From contig NC_018513.1 in NCBI RefSeq assembly GCF_000292915.1, positions 1,116,001 through 1,180,000 of the forward strand: a stretch of 64,000 bases of DNA, read 5' to 3'. The position numbers and the translations under genes were made by a program. Shown in pieces: positions 42,851-52,122 of the stretch. Positions within the stretch are counted from its first letter, which is position 1. Every line of letters begins with the position of its first letter. The notes beneath the pieces are model-generated. The model saw nothing but the letters and a program-made list of their open reading frames with translations, did not search any database and was not told where the DNA came from. The DNA comes from Burkholderia cepacia GG4. Its GTDB lineage: Bacteria > Pseudomonadota > Gammaproteobacteria > Burkholderiales > Burkholderiaceae.

Positions 42851-44311
42851 ATGTCCACCGTCCCTCTCGCCCAGATTCCCGTGCCGCACGATACGGCCAC
42901 GCTCACGCTCGTCGACCAGCTCGTCCAGTGGGCGCGGCGCCGCATCGATGAGCGCGTGTTCCGGCCCGGCATGCGGATGCCGTCGATCCGCAAGCTCGCG
43001 CTCGACAAGAGCGTGTCGCGCTTCACCGTGGTCGAGGCCTACGAGCGGCTCGTCGCGCAGGGCTATCTCGACTCGCGGCGCGGCTCGGGCTTCTATGTGC
43101 GCGAGCGCACGGCCACCGGCCCGCAGCCGGCCGACAGCGTGGTGCGCGTGGCCGAGGCTGCGCCGGTCCACAACACGATCGACGTCGTCTGGCTGCTGCG
43201 CAACATGCTGCACACCGTCAGCCCGGAAAAGGGGCCGGGTCTCGGCTACCTGCCGGGCCGCTGGCTCGACGGCGAGTTGATCACCGGCGCGCTACGCGCG
43301 CTCGGGCGCCAGTCCGGCGCGCAGATGCTCGGCTTCGGCACCGCGCAGGGTTTCCTGCCGCTGCGCCAGCAACTGCAGACGCGGCTCGCGGAAGTCGAGA
43401 TCGGCGCGAAGCCCGAGCAGCTCGTGCTGGTGTCCGGCATCACGCAGGCGATCGACCTGATCTCGCGAATCTACGTGCGGCCCGGCGATGCGGTGATCGT
43501 CGGCGATCCCGCGTGGTTCCAGATGTTCGGCCGCTTCGCGTCGCAGGGCGCGCAGCTCGTCGGGATGCCGTACACGCCCGACGGCCCGGACCTCGACGCG
43601 CTCGAGACGCTCGTGCAGATGTGGCGGCCGAAGATGCTCGTGATCAATTCGGTGCTGCAGAACCCGACCGGCACGTCGCTGTCGGCCGCGCAGGCGTTCC
43701 GGATCCTGAAGCTCGCCGAGGCGTACGATTTCCTGGTCGTCGAGGACGACGTGTACGGCGACCTGTGCCCGCCGAGCTATCCGGCCACGCGGCTCGCGAG
43801 CCTCGATCAGTTGAAGCGCGTGATCTACCTCGGCAGCTATTCGAAGACGCTCGCGGCGAATTTGCGGGTCGGCTACGTCGCCTGCGCGCCCGAGATCGCG
43901 AAGGCGATCACCGACCAGAAGATGCTGGTGGGGATGACCACGCCGGAGCTGAACGAGCGCGTGCTTTACAAGATCCTGACCGAGGGGCATTACCGGCGCC
44001 ACGTCGAGCGGCTGCGCGCGCGGCTCGACGGCGTGCGCGACAAGACGGCGCGGATGCTCGAGCGCACCGGGCTGCGGCTCTTCACGATGCCGGCGGCCGG
44101 GATGTTTCTGTGGGCCGACACGGGCGTCGATTCGGACGCGCTCGCGGCCGCCGCGCACGAGGAAGGGTTCCTGCTGACGCCGGGGAGCCTGTTCTCGCCG
44201 CAGCAGTCGACGTCGACGTGGACGCGCTTCAACGTCGCGAACTGCGGCGATCCGGCGCTGCCGGGGTTTCTCGCGCGCTATATCGACTCGGCGGCGCGGC
44301 GCGCGTCGTGA
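42851..44311 (+). CDS. MocR-family regulator (GntR domain fused to aminotransferase fold)
   Basis: This 486-residue protein has a GntR winged helix at about residues 15-85 (MRMPSIRKLALDKSVSRFTV, EAYERLVAQGYLDSRRGSGF). An aminotransferase-like domain follows with NPTGTSLSAAQAFRILKLAE and the PLP lysine in LGSYSKTLAANLRVGYVACA. Such proteins use PLP to sense metabolites and mostly act as transcription factors, not enzymes. It is divergent from the VOC protein gene, separated by 229 bp with two direct repeats. A likely target is the divergent gene and the amino-acid transporter beyond it. A TTG five codons upstream is an alternative start. Confidence 0.9.
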   Translation: MSTVPLAQIPVPHDTATLTLVDQLVQWARRRIDERVFRPGMRMPSIRKLALDKSVSRFTVVEAYERLVAQGYLDSRRGSGFYVRERTATGPQPADSVVRVAEAAPVHNTIDVVWLLRNMLHTVSPEKGPGLGYLPGRWLDGELITGALRALGRQSGAQMLGFGTAQGFLPLRQQLQTRLAEVEIGAKPEQLVLVSGITQAIDLISRIYVRPGDAVIVGDPAWFQMFGRFASQGAQLVGMPYTPDGPDLDALETLVQMWRPKMLVINSVLQNPTGTSLSAAQAFRILKLAEAYDFLVVEDDVYGDLCPPSYPATRLASLDQLKRVIYLGSYSKTLAANLRVGYVACAPEIAKAITDQKMLVGMTTPELNERVLYKILTEGHYRRHVERLRARLDGVRDKTARMLERTGLRLFTMPAAGMFLWADTGVDSDALAAAAHEEGFLLTPGSLFSPQQSTSTWTRFNVANCGDPALPGFLARYIDSAARRAS

Positions 44312-44468
44312 CGGGGGCGGCACGCCGCCCCTTGAAATCCGGCCGCCCGTCCCCAGATACGCGCGCAAACCGCTTGCGCCAGACGGTTGTCCTTGACGAG
44401 CCCACCGGCATCGCGCGCCGGGCGCCTGCGCCACACCATTCAAGTTCAAGTAAGAGGAAACAGCATCC

Positions 44469-46367
44469 ATGGCACACGAAACGATGAGCTTTCAGGCAGA
44501 GGTCAAGCAACTCCTCCACCTGATGATCCATTCGCTCTACAGCAACAAGGAAATCTTCCTGCGCGAACTGGTGTCGAACGCGTCCGACGCGGCCGACAAG
44601 CTGCGTTTCGAAGGGCTCGCGGACAACGCGCTGTACGAGAACGATCCGAACCTGCGCATCCGTATCGGCTTCGACAAGGCGGCACGCACGATCACGATCG
44701 AGGACAACGGCATCGGCATGAGCCGCGACGAGGCGATCGCGAACCTCGGCACGATCGCGCGTTCTGGCACCAAGGAATTCTTCACGAAGCTGTCGGGCGA
44801 CCAGCAGAAGGACGCGGCGCTGATCGGCCAGTTCGGCGTCGGTTTCTACTCGGGCTTCATCGTCGCCGACAAGATCACCGTCGAGACGCGCCGCGCCGGC
44901 CTGCCGGCGAGCGAAGCCGTGCGCTGGGAAAGCGCGGGCGAGGGCGATTTCACGATCGACGCGATCGAGCGCGCGCAGCGCGGCACCACGATCACGCTGC
45001 ACCTGCGCGAAGGCGAGGACGAACTGCTGTCGTCGCATCGCCTGAAGTCGATCATCCAGAAGTACTCCGATCACATCGCGCTGCCGATTCTGATGCAGCA
45101 GGAAGAGTGGGATCAGGAAAAGGGCGAGATGGTCCTGAAGGACGAGGACGAGACCGTCAACCAGGCAAGCGCGCTGTGGACGCGTTCGAAGAGCGAAATC
45201 ACCGACGAGCAGTACACGCAGTTCTACCAGCACATCGCGCACGACCACCAGGATCCGCTCACGTGGACGCACAACCGCGTCGAGGGCCGCAGCGAATACA
45301 CGCAGCTGCTGTTCGTGCCGGCGCACGCGCCGTTCGACCTGTGGAACCGCGACTACCGCGGCGGCCTGAAGCTGTACGTGAAGCGCGTGTTCATCATGGA
45401 CGACGCCGAGCAGCTGCTGCCGCAATACCTGCGCTTCGTGAAGGGCGTCGTCGATTCGGCCGACCTGCCGCTGAACGTGTCGCGTGAAATCCTGCAGGAA
45501 AGCCGCGACGTGAAGGCGATCCGCGAAGGCGTGACGAAGCGCGCGCTGTCGATGCTCGAGGAACTCGCGAACGCGGAAGAGGATGCCGGCAAGGAGAAGT
45601 ACAAGGCGTTCTGGAGCGCGTTCGGCCAGGTGCTGAAGGAAGGCCTCGGCGAGGATCACGCGAACCGCGAGCGCATCGCGAAGCTGCTGCGTTTCGCCTC
45701 GACGCACGGCACGACCGATGCGCAGGACGTGTCGCTTGCCGACTACGTGTCGCGCATGAAGCCCGAGCAAAGCAAGATCTACTACGTGACCGCCGATACG
45801 TGGCAGGCCGCGAAGAACAGCCCGCATCTGGAAGTGTTCCGCAAGAAGGGTGTCGAGGTGCTGCTGCTGACCGATCGCGTCGACGAATGGATGCTGTCGT
45901 TCCTGCAGGAATTCGACGGCAAGCCGCTCGCGAGCGTCGCGCGCGGCGATCTCGACCTCGGCGAGCTGAACGACGAGGAAAAGAAGGCGCAGGAGCAGGC
46001 CGGCGAGGCGATCAAGCCGGTCGTCGAGAAGATGAAGGAAGCGCTCGGCAACAAGGTGAAGGAAGTGCGCGTCACGTTCCGCCTGACCGATTCGCCGTCG
46101 TGCCTCGTCGCGGACGACAACGACATGAGCGGCTACTTGCAGCGGATGCTGAAGGCGGCTGGCCAGAACGCGCCCGCGATGCAGCCGATCCTCGAGATCA
46201 ACCCCGAGCACGCGCTCGTCAAGCAGCTGAACGCCGACAGCGCCGATTTCGGCGACTGGGCCCATCTGCTGTTCGACCAGGCGCTGCTGGCCGAAGGCGG
46301 CATGCTCGACGATCCGGCGAGCTTCGTGAAGCGGACCAACGCGCTGCTGCTGTCGCGCGCCGCGTGA
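44469..46367 (+). CDS. htpG: molecular chaperone HtpG (Hsp90)
   Basis: This 632-residue bacterial Hsp90 folds and remodels client proteins with ATP. The N-terminal GHKL domain has [40 protein letters not shown] and [15 protein letters not shown]. The middle domain has the catalytic Arg in [20 protein letters not shown]. The C-terminal dimerisation domain ends near [26 protein letters not shown] precedes the ATG at 8 bp. The stop overlaps the ubiC start, giving the operon htpG-ubiC-glycosylase. Confidence 0.96.
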   Translation: MAHETMSFQAEVKQLLHLMIHSLYSNKEIFLRELVSNASDAADKLRFEGLADNALYENDPNLRIRIGFDKAARTITIEDNGIGMSRDEAIANLGTIARSGTKEFFTKLSGDQQKDAALIGQFGVGFYSGFIVADKITVETRRAGLPASEAVRWESAGEGDFTIDAIERAQRGTTITLHLREGEDELLSSHRLKSIIQKYSDHIALPILMQQEEWDQEKGEMVLKDEDETVNQASALWTRSKSEITDEQYTQFYQHIAHDHQDPLTWTHNRVEGRSEYTQLLFVPAHAPFDLWNRDYRGGLKLYVKRVFIMDDAEQLLPQYLRFVKGVVDSADLPLNVSREILQESRDVKAIREGVTKRALSMLEELANAEEDAGKEKYKAFWSAFGQVLKEGLGEDHANRERIAKLLRFASTHGTTDAQDVSLADYVSRMKPEQSKIYYVTADTWQAAKNSPHLEVFRKKGVEVLLLTDRVDEWMLSFLQEFDGKPLASVARGDLDLGELNDEEKKAQEQAGEAIKPVVEKMKEALGNKVKEVRVTFRLTDSPSCLVADDNDMSGYLQRMLKAAGQNAPAMQPILEINPEHALVKQLNADSADFGDWAHLLFDQALLAEGGMLDDPASFVKRTNALLLSRAA

Positions 46368-46975
46368 ACGCGCGGATGCGATTCGACGGCGCACAGGCGG
46401 GCTGGCGCGAAACGCCCCGGCCCGGCTGCACGCTCGACCAGCGCGACTGGCTGACGCGCGGCGGGTCGCTGACCGCGCATCTCGCGCGGCTCGGTAGCGT
46501 GAAGGTGCGCGTGACGCGCGAGGCCGTCGACTGTCCGTGGTTCGACGAGCCGGTCGCGCTCGCCAGTGCGCCGCGTGCGCCGATGTGGGTGCGCGAGGTG
46601 ATCCTGTCGGTCGACGGCACGCCGTTCGTCGCCGCGCACAGCATCGCGCCGCTCGCGGCCAGCAAGGGCGTCTGGCAGGCGATGCGGCGGTTGCGCACGC
46701 GGCCGCTCGCGGAGTTGCTGTACAGCGATCCGGAGGTCGAGCGCTCCGCGCTCGTCAGCCGGCGCGTGATTGCGGGACATCCGTTGTATGCACTGGCGAC
46801 CCATGCGCTCGGCGCAGGCGTGCGAGCGCCGCATGCGTTTGCCGCGCGGCGCTCGGTGTTCCAGCGGCACGGCAAGCCGTTGATGGTCACCGAGTGCATG
46901 CTGCCGGCGCTGTGGCGCCATCTCGATGCGCACGGCGACGGGCCGCGCTCGGTCGGGCCGCACGGAGCAGCGTGA
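46364..46975 (+). CDS. ubiC: chorismate pyruvate-lyase
   Basis: This protein of about 203 residues removes pyruvate from chorismate to give 4-hydroxybenzoate, the first step of ubiquinone synthesis. It has [20 protein letters not shown] near residue 28 and [20 protein letters not shown], typical of UbiC. The conserved Glu and Arg (REVIL and [11 protein letters not shown]) are present. Translation can start at GTG 46364, which overlaps the htpG stop (GTGA), or at ATG 46376. The ribosome site is weak for both. It overlaps the next gene by one base (TGATG). Confidence 0.88.
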   Translation: MNARMRFDGAQAGWRETPRPGCTLDQRDWLTRGGSLTAHLARLGSVKVRVTREAVDCPWFDEPVALASAPRAPMWVREVILSVDGTPFVAAHSIAPLAASKGVWQAMRRLRTRPLAELLYSDPEVERSALVSRRVIAGHPLYALATHALGAGVRAPHAFAARRSVFQRHGKPLMVTECMLPALWRHLDAHGDGPRSVGPHGAA

Positions 46976-47451
46976 TGCTGCAAGGTTTTCCGCCGGTCGC
47001 CGGCCCGAATACGCACACGATGATCCTCGGCAGCTTTCCGGGCGAGGCGTCGCTCGATGCCGCGCAGTACTACGCGCATCCACGTAACCAGTTCTGGCGG
47101 TTGCTGGGTGCGGTGCTCGGCGAGCCTGAACTGCACGAGCTTGCTTATGACGCACGGCTCGAGCGCGTGCTTTCGCACGGCATCGGCATCTGGGATGTCC
47201 TCGATGCATGCCATCGGCAAGGCAGTCTCGATTCGGCGATCCGCAATGCGCAGCCGAACGACTTTGCGTCGTTGAGGGAGCATGCGCCGTTGCTGAAGAA
47301 AGTGTGTTTCAACGGGAAGACGGCAGGGCGGTTTGCCGACGTGATCGGCCAGGCCGGGTACGACACGCTCGTGCTGCCTTCGTCGAGTCCGGCGAATGCC
47401 GTACTTTCGTTCGATCGAAAGCTGTCCTTCTGGCGAGAGATTCTTTCCTGA
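46975..47451 (+). CDS. DNA-deoxyinosine/uracil glycosylase (UDG family 6-like)
   Basis: This 158-residue protein matches the hypoxanthine-DNA glycosylase (HDG/UDG family 6) fold. Motif I reads ILGSFPGEASL, with the water-site region YYAHPRNQFWRLLG. Motif II is LPSSSPANAVLSFDRKLSFW, where the S-S-P-A-N pattern replaces the His of other UDGs. Family members remove hypoxanthine, and in some cases uracil, from DNA. It starts within the ubiC stop codon, so translation is coupled. It is often annotated 'mug' or as a G:T/U mismatch glycosylase; substrate choice is inferred. Confidence 0.85.
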   Translation: MLQGFPPVAGPNTHTMILGSFPGEASLDAAQYYAHPRNQFWRLLGAVLGEPELHELAYDARLERVLSHGIGIWDVLDACHRQGSLDSAIRNAQPNDFASLREHAPLLKKVCFNGKTAGRFADVIGQAGYDTLVLPSSSPANAVLSFDRKLSFWREILS

Positions 47452-47547
47452 GGCTGGCCTTTTGACGCGACGGGGTGGATGGCGCTTCGGCACCCGCTGC
47501 GCCCGTCGTTGCCGCGTCAGTCCCGCGTCAGTCCCGCGTCACTTCAT

Positions 47548-48303
47548 TCACGGCGACACGATCTTCGACCAGGGTTGTGAGGTCGGACTCTTCTTCGGCG
47601 TCAACATCAGGGGACCGTTGTCTCCGTCGCGGAAGACATACGAGCAACCGTCTCCCGAGTTTCCTTTCCACGTCAGGCAGAGTTCGCCCTGCGAGCTCAG
47701 TTGCCAACGCGCGCTATCACTCTGCCCCTTGTTGTTGTGCGCGTAGAGCATGCCGTTGTCGTCGACCTGCCAGGTCACCTCGGTACCGTCGCGAAGCCGT
47801 ACGAACGTCACGTGCTTGCCGATCAGCACGGCCGCGACTTCGTCATGATCCAGCCAATGACGCGCCATGTTCGCCATGACGATGGTCAGCGGTTTGCTGA
47901 CGCCGTTCTTGTACGTAATCGCGCCGGAGAACGCCATTTGGTCAGAGGATTCGGCGGATATCGTCGCGCTGATCTGAGTCGTGATGGCGAGCGTCCATTT
48001 GCTGTCGACTCGACGCAATTCAGCAGGGACCGGCTGCAGTTGGGTGTTTGTCACGCCATACGTTGCGTCGAGCGTGTAGGTCGAACCATCTTTCGCCTGA
48101 ACATTTGCGACGTCGAGCGTACGCACCACGGCCTCGCCCGCGACGTCGACCTGCCATTTGCCCTTGATCCAGCTCGCATCGACGCCTGCTGCGGCAGGGG
48201 CCTGCGTTGCCGATGATGGTGCCTGGGCGTGCGCGCTGCCCGGCAGCAGGCACGCCGCGACGCTGGTGATCGCCAGGAGCGCCGCGTGGAATGCGTATGG
48301 CAT
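47548..48303 (-). CDS. secreted protein of unknown function
   Basis: This 251-residue protein has a signal peptide ending at AHA|QAPSS, then a Ala/Pro/Ser linker. A beta-rich domain follows with WIKGKWQVDVAGEAVVRTLD, TLDATYGVTNTQLQ and WTLAITTQISATIS. The C-terminal part has RDGTEVTWQVDDNGMLYAHN and WKGNSGDGCSYVFRDG. It resembles lipocalin/START-like secreted domains in style, but I do not recognise a family. The start at 48303 follows GAGG. GC content is a little lower than in the neighbours, and an antitoxin relic lies next to it. Confidence 0.75.
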   Translation of the reverse strand: MPYAFHAALLAITSVAACLLPGSAHAQAPSSATQAPAAAGVDASWIKGKWQVDVAGEAVVRTLDVANVQAKDGSTYTLDATYGVTNTQLQPVPAELRRVDSKWTLAITTQISATISAESSDQMAFSGAITYKNGVSKPLTIVMANMARHWLDHDEVAAVLIGKHVTFVRLRDGTEVTWQVDDNGMLYAHNNKGQSDSARWQLSSQGELCLTWKGNSGDGCSYVFRDGDNGPLMLTPKKSPTSQPWSKIVSP

Positions 48304-48453
48304 AGCAGGACCTCGCTTGTCTTTTTGTTGCGCCATTCATTGCAGGCGGTGCCGATACAGGCCGCGCGTGATTTGATTATGCGCAATCCCGTCGTGGCAG
48401 TACAGGATCGGCCGATCCGTGGAAGCACGGATCGTGCCGCGCGCCGCTCCTCG

Positions 48454-48723
48454 TCAGGCGGCGAATACGACCTCGATATGTCCTTCGGCTTCCGAATCGC
48501 GGTCGGGCCCGACGACGATCTGCACATCGCGCCCGAGCTTTGCCAGGCATTTGAGCATTTTCGCTTCGTTCACACCGCGAAACTGACCGCGCAGCATGTT
48601 CGACCGCTTGGGCTGCGTCATGCCGAGCAACCCGGCCGCGTGCTGCTGCGCCCATTTGCGTGCCTTGATGATCTCCGCGATCCTGGCGGCAAGCTGGTCG
48701 ATGGGGCACGCACGGATCGCGCG
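48454..48723 (-). pseudogene. HigA/XRE antitoxin relic, 5' end missing
   Basis: One minus-strand frame between two stop codons reads RAIRACPIDQLAARIAEIIK, then ARKWAQQHAAGLLGMTQPKR and SNMLRGQFRGVNEAKMLKCL, ending VEVVFAA-like. This is the HTH_37 antitoxin fold of HigBA/RelBE modules (W-x-Q-Q-H-A-A-x-L-L-G-M-T-Q-P is diagnostic). The first 20 or so residues and any start codon are missing; the first in-frame ATG is inside the recognition helix. No toxin gene is adjacent. I infer a truncated remnant of a toxin-antitoxin module. Confidence 0.75.
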
Positions 48724-48729
48724 TCATGG

Positions 48730-48984
48730 TCACTCATCCTTGCCCCATCTCCACCGCGGTTTCTCGCCCTTGATCCAGCACACGACAGTCAGCAGCGCGA
48801 CCAACACCACGACGCAGGCGCCGTACGCAAGCGGCGAACGATGCGGCGGCAGCAGCCACGCGCTCGCAACGATCCCGATCGCGAACAGCAGCAGCACGAC
48901 CCAGCCCTGCCACGCGACCGGCAACCCCCATCCCCAGCCATGGCGCTTCGCCGGAAACCAGATCTTCTTGTCGTTCGAGGCCAT
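48730..48984 (-). CDS. small two-helix membrane protein
   Basis: This 84-residue protein starts MASNDKKIWFPAKRHGWGWG, with GGAGGA 7 bp upstream. It has two membrane segments, about residues 27-45 and 52-70 (VVLLLFAIGIVASAWLL and ACVVVLVALLTVVCWI). The charged end KGEKPRWRWGKDE is typical of small cytoplasm-facing tails. Family is not recognised. It ends 6 bp before the antitoxin relic begins. Confidence 0.72.
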   Translation of the reverse strand: MASNDKKIWFPAKRHGWGWGLPVAWQGWVVLLLFAIGIVASAWLLPPHRSPLAYGACVVVLVALLTVVCWIKGEKPRWRWGKDE

Positions 48985-49126
48985 CTGTCCTCCGTCGCTC
49001 AGTGAATCGGCGTAGCGCCGACGGGATTCGACGTCATGCGTGGCCGGGCACGCGGCAAGGCCGCCACCCCGCACCAATGCTATCCTCTCGTCCGCTAAAA
49101 CCAGCATTACCCAGCGAGATTCAATC

Positions 49127-50044
49127 ATGACCCGACTGATCAAGCGCGCGTCCGCCGAGGCGCGCGCGTTCAAGCAACGCAAGACGTCCGCGTACAACGG
49201 CTCCGAAAAACTCCAGCCGCCGCGCGTGAAGCGCCGCCCGGACATCGACGAACACGACGACGTGCCCGTCCTCGAAGCACCGCGCAAGCCGCGCTTCGCA
49301 CCCGTCACGTTCTCGGAAGAGCGCGGCGTGCGCTTCCTGCACTTCGGTACCGAATGGGTGCAGGGCGCGATGCGCATCTCGAAGCCGCTGCACATCGAAC
49401 TCGAATACGCGCAGCAGATGATGGCGTGGCTGCTGTTCCTCGAAACGCCCGGGCGGATCGTCCAGCTCGGGCTCGGCACCGGCGCGCTGACCAAGTTCTC
49501 GCATCGCTTCCTGCCGCACGCGAAGGTCGAGGCCGTCGAACTGAACCCGGCCGTGATCGTCGCCGCGCGCACGATGTTCGCGCTGCCGCCCGATGACGCA
49601 CGCCTCGCCGTGCACGAAGCCGACGCCTGGGATTTCGTCAACGACCCGGCCAATCGCGGCACCACGGGCGCGATCCAGATCGACCTGTACGATGCGACCG
49701 CGCGCGGGCCGGTGCTCGACAGCGTCGCGTTCTACCGCGCGGTGCGCGGCTGCCTGGCCGATGCGGGCATCGCGACGATCAACCTGTTCGGCGATCATCC
49801 GAGCTTCGTACGCAACATGAAGCACCTGAACGCGGCGTTCGACCATCGCGTGATCGCGCTGCCGGAAGTGCACGACGGCAACCGGATCGCGATCGCGTTC
49901 TCGGGCCCCGCGCTCGACGTGTCGTTCGCCCAGCTCGACGCACGCGCGAAGCTGATCGAGGACACGCTGAAGCTGCCCGCGCGCAAGTGGGTGAAAGCTT
50001 TGAAAGAAACGGCCGGCGCACGCGAATCCTCGTTCGCGATCTGA
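49127..50044 (+). CDS. spermidine synthase-like protein
   Basis: This 305-residue protein has a Rossmann methyltransferase-like core of the polyamine aminopropyltransferase family: RIVQLGLGTGALTKFSHRFL (SAM-type loop) and VEAVELNPAVIVAARTMFAL. The usual catalytic D-S-x-D-P reads IDLYDATARGP, so the first Asp is kept but the Pro is lost. A basic N-terminal extension of about 60 residues (RASAEARAFKQRKTSAYNGS) precedes it. Similar proteins are annotated 'spermine/spermidine synthase' without proof. Activity is uncertain. Confidence 0.78.
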   Translation: MTRLIKRASAEARAFKQRKTSAYNGSEKLQPPRVKRRPDIDEHDDVPVLEAPRKPRFAPVTFSEERGVRFLHFGTEWVQGAMRISKPLHIELEYAQQMMAWLLFLETPGRIVQLGLGTGALTKFSHRFLPHAKVEAVELNPAVIVAARTMFALPPDDARLAVHEADAWDFVNDPANRGTTGAIQIDLYDATARGPVLDSVAFYRAVRGCLADAGIATINLFGDHPSFVRNMKHLNAAFDHRVIALPEVHDGNRIAIAFSGPALDVSFAQLDARAKLIEDTLKLPARKWVKALKETAGARESSFAI

Positions 50045-50050
50045 CGCTCA

Positions 50051-50073
50051 TGCACCGGCCGCATGCCGGTGCA
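50051..50073 (+). terminator. hairpin downstream of the spermidine synthase-like gene
   Basis: The 8-bp stem TGCACCGG / CCGGTGCA has a 7-base loop and lies 6 bp past the stop. There is no T-run, so termination strength is uncertain. Confidence 0.4.
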
Positions 50074-50242
50074 ACCGCATGACTGGGGGCGGATCACCTC
50101 GGGTTCGCCCCCGCTTGACCGCTCGCTCGCGGCTCCTATACTGGCGCGAAGCCAGGGGGGCCGCAGCTTACCCGTTTTGTCGCTCCTCTCGCCGCCGTAC
50201 CCGCTTAACAAGATCGATAACCGGGAAAGATGAGGAGACGTC

Positions 50243-50485
50243 ATGGCTCACAATGCCGACGCCAATCGGGCCGCCAAGCGCTGGCTCTGGCTGCTGGTGC
50301 TGCCGCTGATCGCGATGGTGTGGGTACCGTCGTACAGCAAGATCGAACCGCAATGGTTCGGATTTCCGTTTTTCTACTGGTACCAGCTGCTTTGGGTCTT
50401 CATTAGCGCGGTGATCACCGCGTTCGTCTATTTCAAGACCAAGAACGCGTGGAAGGCGAGCGGCCCGCAGGGAGGTGCACGATGA
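50243..50485 (+). CDS. DUF3311 small membrane protein, transporter partner
   Basis: This 80-residue protein has two hydrophobic segments (WLWLLVLPLIAMVWVPSY and YWYQLLWVFISAVITAFVYF) separated by KIEPQWFGFPFF. This matches DUF3311, which is repeatedly found immediately before SSS-family monocarboxylate permeases and is thought to assist them. Its stop overlaps the start of the transporter gene (ATGA). GAGGAG lies 9 bp before the ATG. Role in stability or activity of the permease is inferred from conserved linkage. Confidence 0.85.
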   Translation: MAHNADANRAAKRWLWLLVLPLIAMVWVPSYSKIEPQWFGFPFFYWYQLLWVFISAVITAFVYFKTKNAWKASGPQGGAR

Positions 50486-52032
50486 ATCTCGGCGCAACCT
50501 TCGTCTTCGTACTCCTGTTCATTGGCGTCACCATCATCGGTTTCCTGGCTGCGAACTGGCGGCGCGGCGATCTCGCCCACCTCGACGAATGGGGCCTCGG
50601 CGGCCGCCGCTTCGGCACGATCGTCACGTGGTTCCTGCTCGGCGGAGACCTCTACACGGCCTACACGTTCGTCGCGGTGCCCGCGCTCGTGTTCGGTGCC
50701 GGCGCGATGGGCTTCTTCGCGCTGCCGTACACGATCCTGATCTACCCGTTCGCGTTCATCGTGTTCCCGAAGCTGTGGAGCATCGCGAAGCGCCACGGCT
50801 ACGTGACGGCTGCCGACTTCGTGAACGCCCGCTACGGCAGCCGGATGCTCGCGCTCGCGATCGCGGTGACGGGTATCCTCGCGACGATGCCGTACATCGC
50901 GCTGCAGCTCGTCGGCATCGAAGTGGTGATCGGCGCGCTCGGCTTCGATACGACCGGCTTCGTCGGCGACCTGCCGCTGATCATCGCGTTCGCGATTCTC
51001 GCCGCGTACACGTATACGTCGGGGCTGCGCGCACCCGCGATGATCGCGATCGTGAAGGACATCCTGATCTACATCACGATCGCCGCGGCGGTCATCGTGA
51101 TCCCCGCGAAGCTCGGCGGCTTCGGCCATATCTTCGCGAGCGTGCCGCCCGCGAAGCTGCTGCTGAAGGCGCCGGACGCGGCGAGCCTGAACGGCTACAG
51201 CGCGTACGTGACGCTCGCGATCGGCTCGGCGCTCGCGCTGTTCCTGTATCCGCACTCGGTCACGGCGATCCTGTCGTCGTCGTCCGGCAACTCGATCCGC
51301 CGCAACATGGCGATGCTGCCCGCGTACTCGTTCGTGCTCGGCCTGCTCGCGCTGCTCGGCTACATGGCGCTTGCGGCGGGCGTGAAGGACATGCCGCAGT
51401 ACGCGCCGTACTTCAAGGCGTTCGGCCCGAACTTCGCGGTGCCCGCGCTGTTCCTCGAGTATTTTCCGTCCTGGTTCGTCGGCGTCGCGTTCGCGGCGAT
51501 CGGCATCGGCGCGCTGGTGCCGGCGGCGATCATGTCGATCGCGGCCGCGAACCTCTATACGCGCAACATCCACCGCGAGTTCATCAACCGCGACATGACG
51601 CACGACCAGGAGACGCACGTCGCGAAGCTCACTTCGCTAATCGTGAAAGTCGGCGCGGTCGCGTTCATCCTCGGGCTGCCGCTCACCTATGCGATCCAGC
51701 TGCAGCTGCTCGGCGGGATCTGGATCATCCAGACGCTGCCCGCGATCGTGCTCGGCCTGTACACGCGGCTGCTCGACCATCGCGGCCTGCTGGCCGGCTG
51801 GGCGGCCGGCATCGTGTGCGGCACGTGGATGGCGGTGTCGCTGAAGCTCGCAAGCTCGATCTTCACGATCCACCTGTTCGGCCTCGCGATTCCCGGCTAC
51901 GCGGCCGTGTGGTCGCTGGTCGTGAACCTGGTGGTGGCGGTGGTGGTGAGCGTGCTGGTGCGCGCGATGGGCATGGCGCATGCGGAGGATCGCACGCGGC
52001 CGGAGGATTATCTCGACGTCGTCGAGGGTTGA
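50482..52032 (+). CDS. SSS-family solute:sodium symporter, MctP-like monocarboxylate permease
   Basis: This 516-residue protein has about 13 hydrophobic helices and the SSS pattern AANWRRGDLAHLDEWGLGGR, WFLLGGDLYTAYTFVAVPAL and ALPYTILIYPFAFIVFPKLW. The helix-9 region AAIGIGALVPAAIMSIAAAN is also typical, as is NRDMTHDQETHVAKLTSLIV. With DUF3311 upstream it matches MctP, a carrier for lactate, pyruvate and some amino acids in rhizobia. The substrate range here is inferred. The gene ends at a clear terminator at 52085-52114. Confidence 0.87.
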   Translation: MNLGATFVFVLLFIGVTIIGFLAANWRRGDLAHLDEWGLGGRRFGTIVTWFLLGGDLYTAYTFVAVPALVFGAGAMGFFALPYTILIYPFAFIVFPKLWSIAKRHGYVTAADFVNARYGSRMLALAIAVTGILATMPYIALQLVGIEVVIGALGFDTTGFVGDLPLIIAFAILAAYTYTSGLRAPAMIAIVKDILIYITIAAAVIVIPAKLGGFGHIFASVPPAKLLLKAPDAASLNGYSAYVTLAIGSALALFLYPHSVTAILSSSSGNSIRRNMAMLPAYSFVLGLLALLGYMALAAGVKDMPQYAPYFKAFGPNFAVPALFLEYFPSWFVGVAFAAIGIGALVPAAIMSIAAANLYTRNIHREFINRDMTHDQETHVAKLTSLIVKVGAVAFILGLPLTYAIQLQLLGGIWIIQTLPAIVLGLYTRLLDHRGLLAGWAAGIVCGTWMAVSLKLASSIFTIHLFGLAIPGYAAVWSLVVNLVVAVVVSVLVRAMGMAHAEDRTRPEDYLDVVEG

Positions 52033-52084
52033 TGCGGGCGGCGCGGCCGCGTGTCGCGGGCCGCGCATCGCGCCGCGACCACGA

Positions 52085-52114
52085 CGCCCGCCACTGCGAA
52101 GTGGCGGGCGTTTT
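52085..52114 (+). terminator. Rho-independent terminator of the mctP operon
   Basis: The 11-bp stem CGCCCGCCACT / AGTGGCGGGCG has loop GCGA and is followed by TTTTCG. It lies 53 bp past the stop and 9 bp before the end of the convergent VOC gene. Confidence 0.85.
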
Positions 52115-52122
52115 CGTTGGCG

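Noticed and set aside
43292..46394. Long minus-strand frames opposite the MocR gene and htpG
   Set aside because: Both are shadows of conserved genes on the plus strand.
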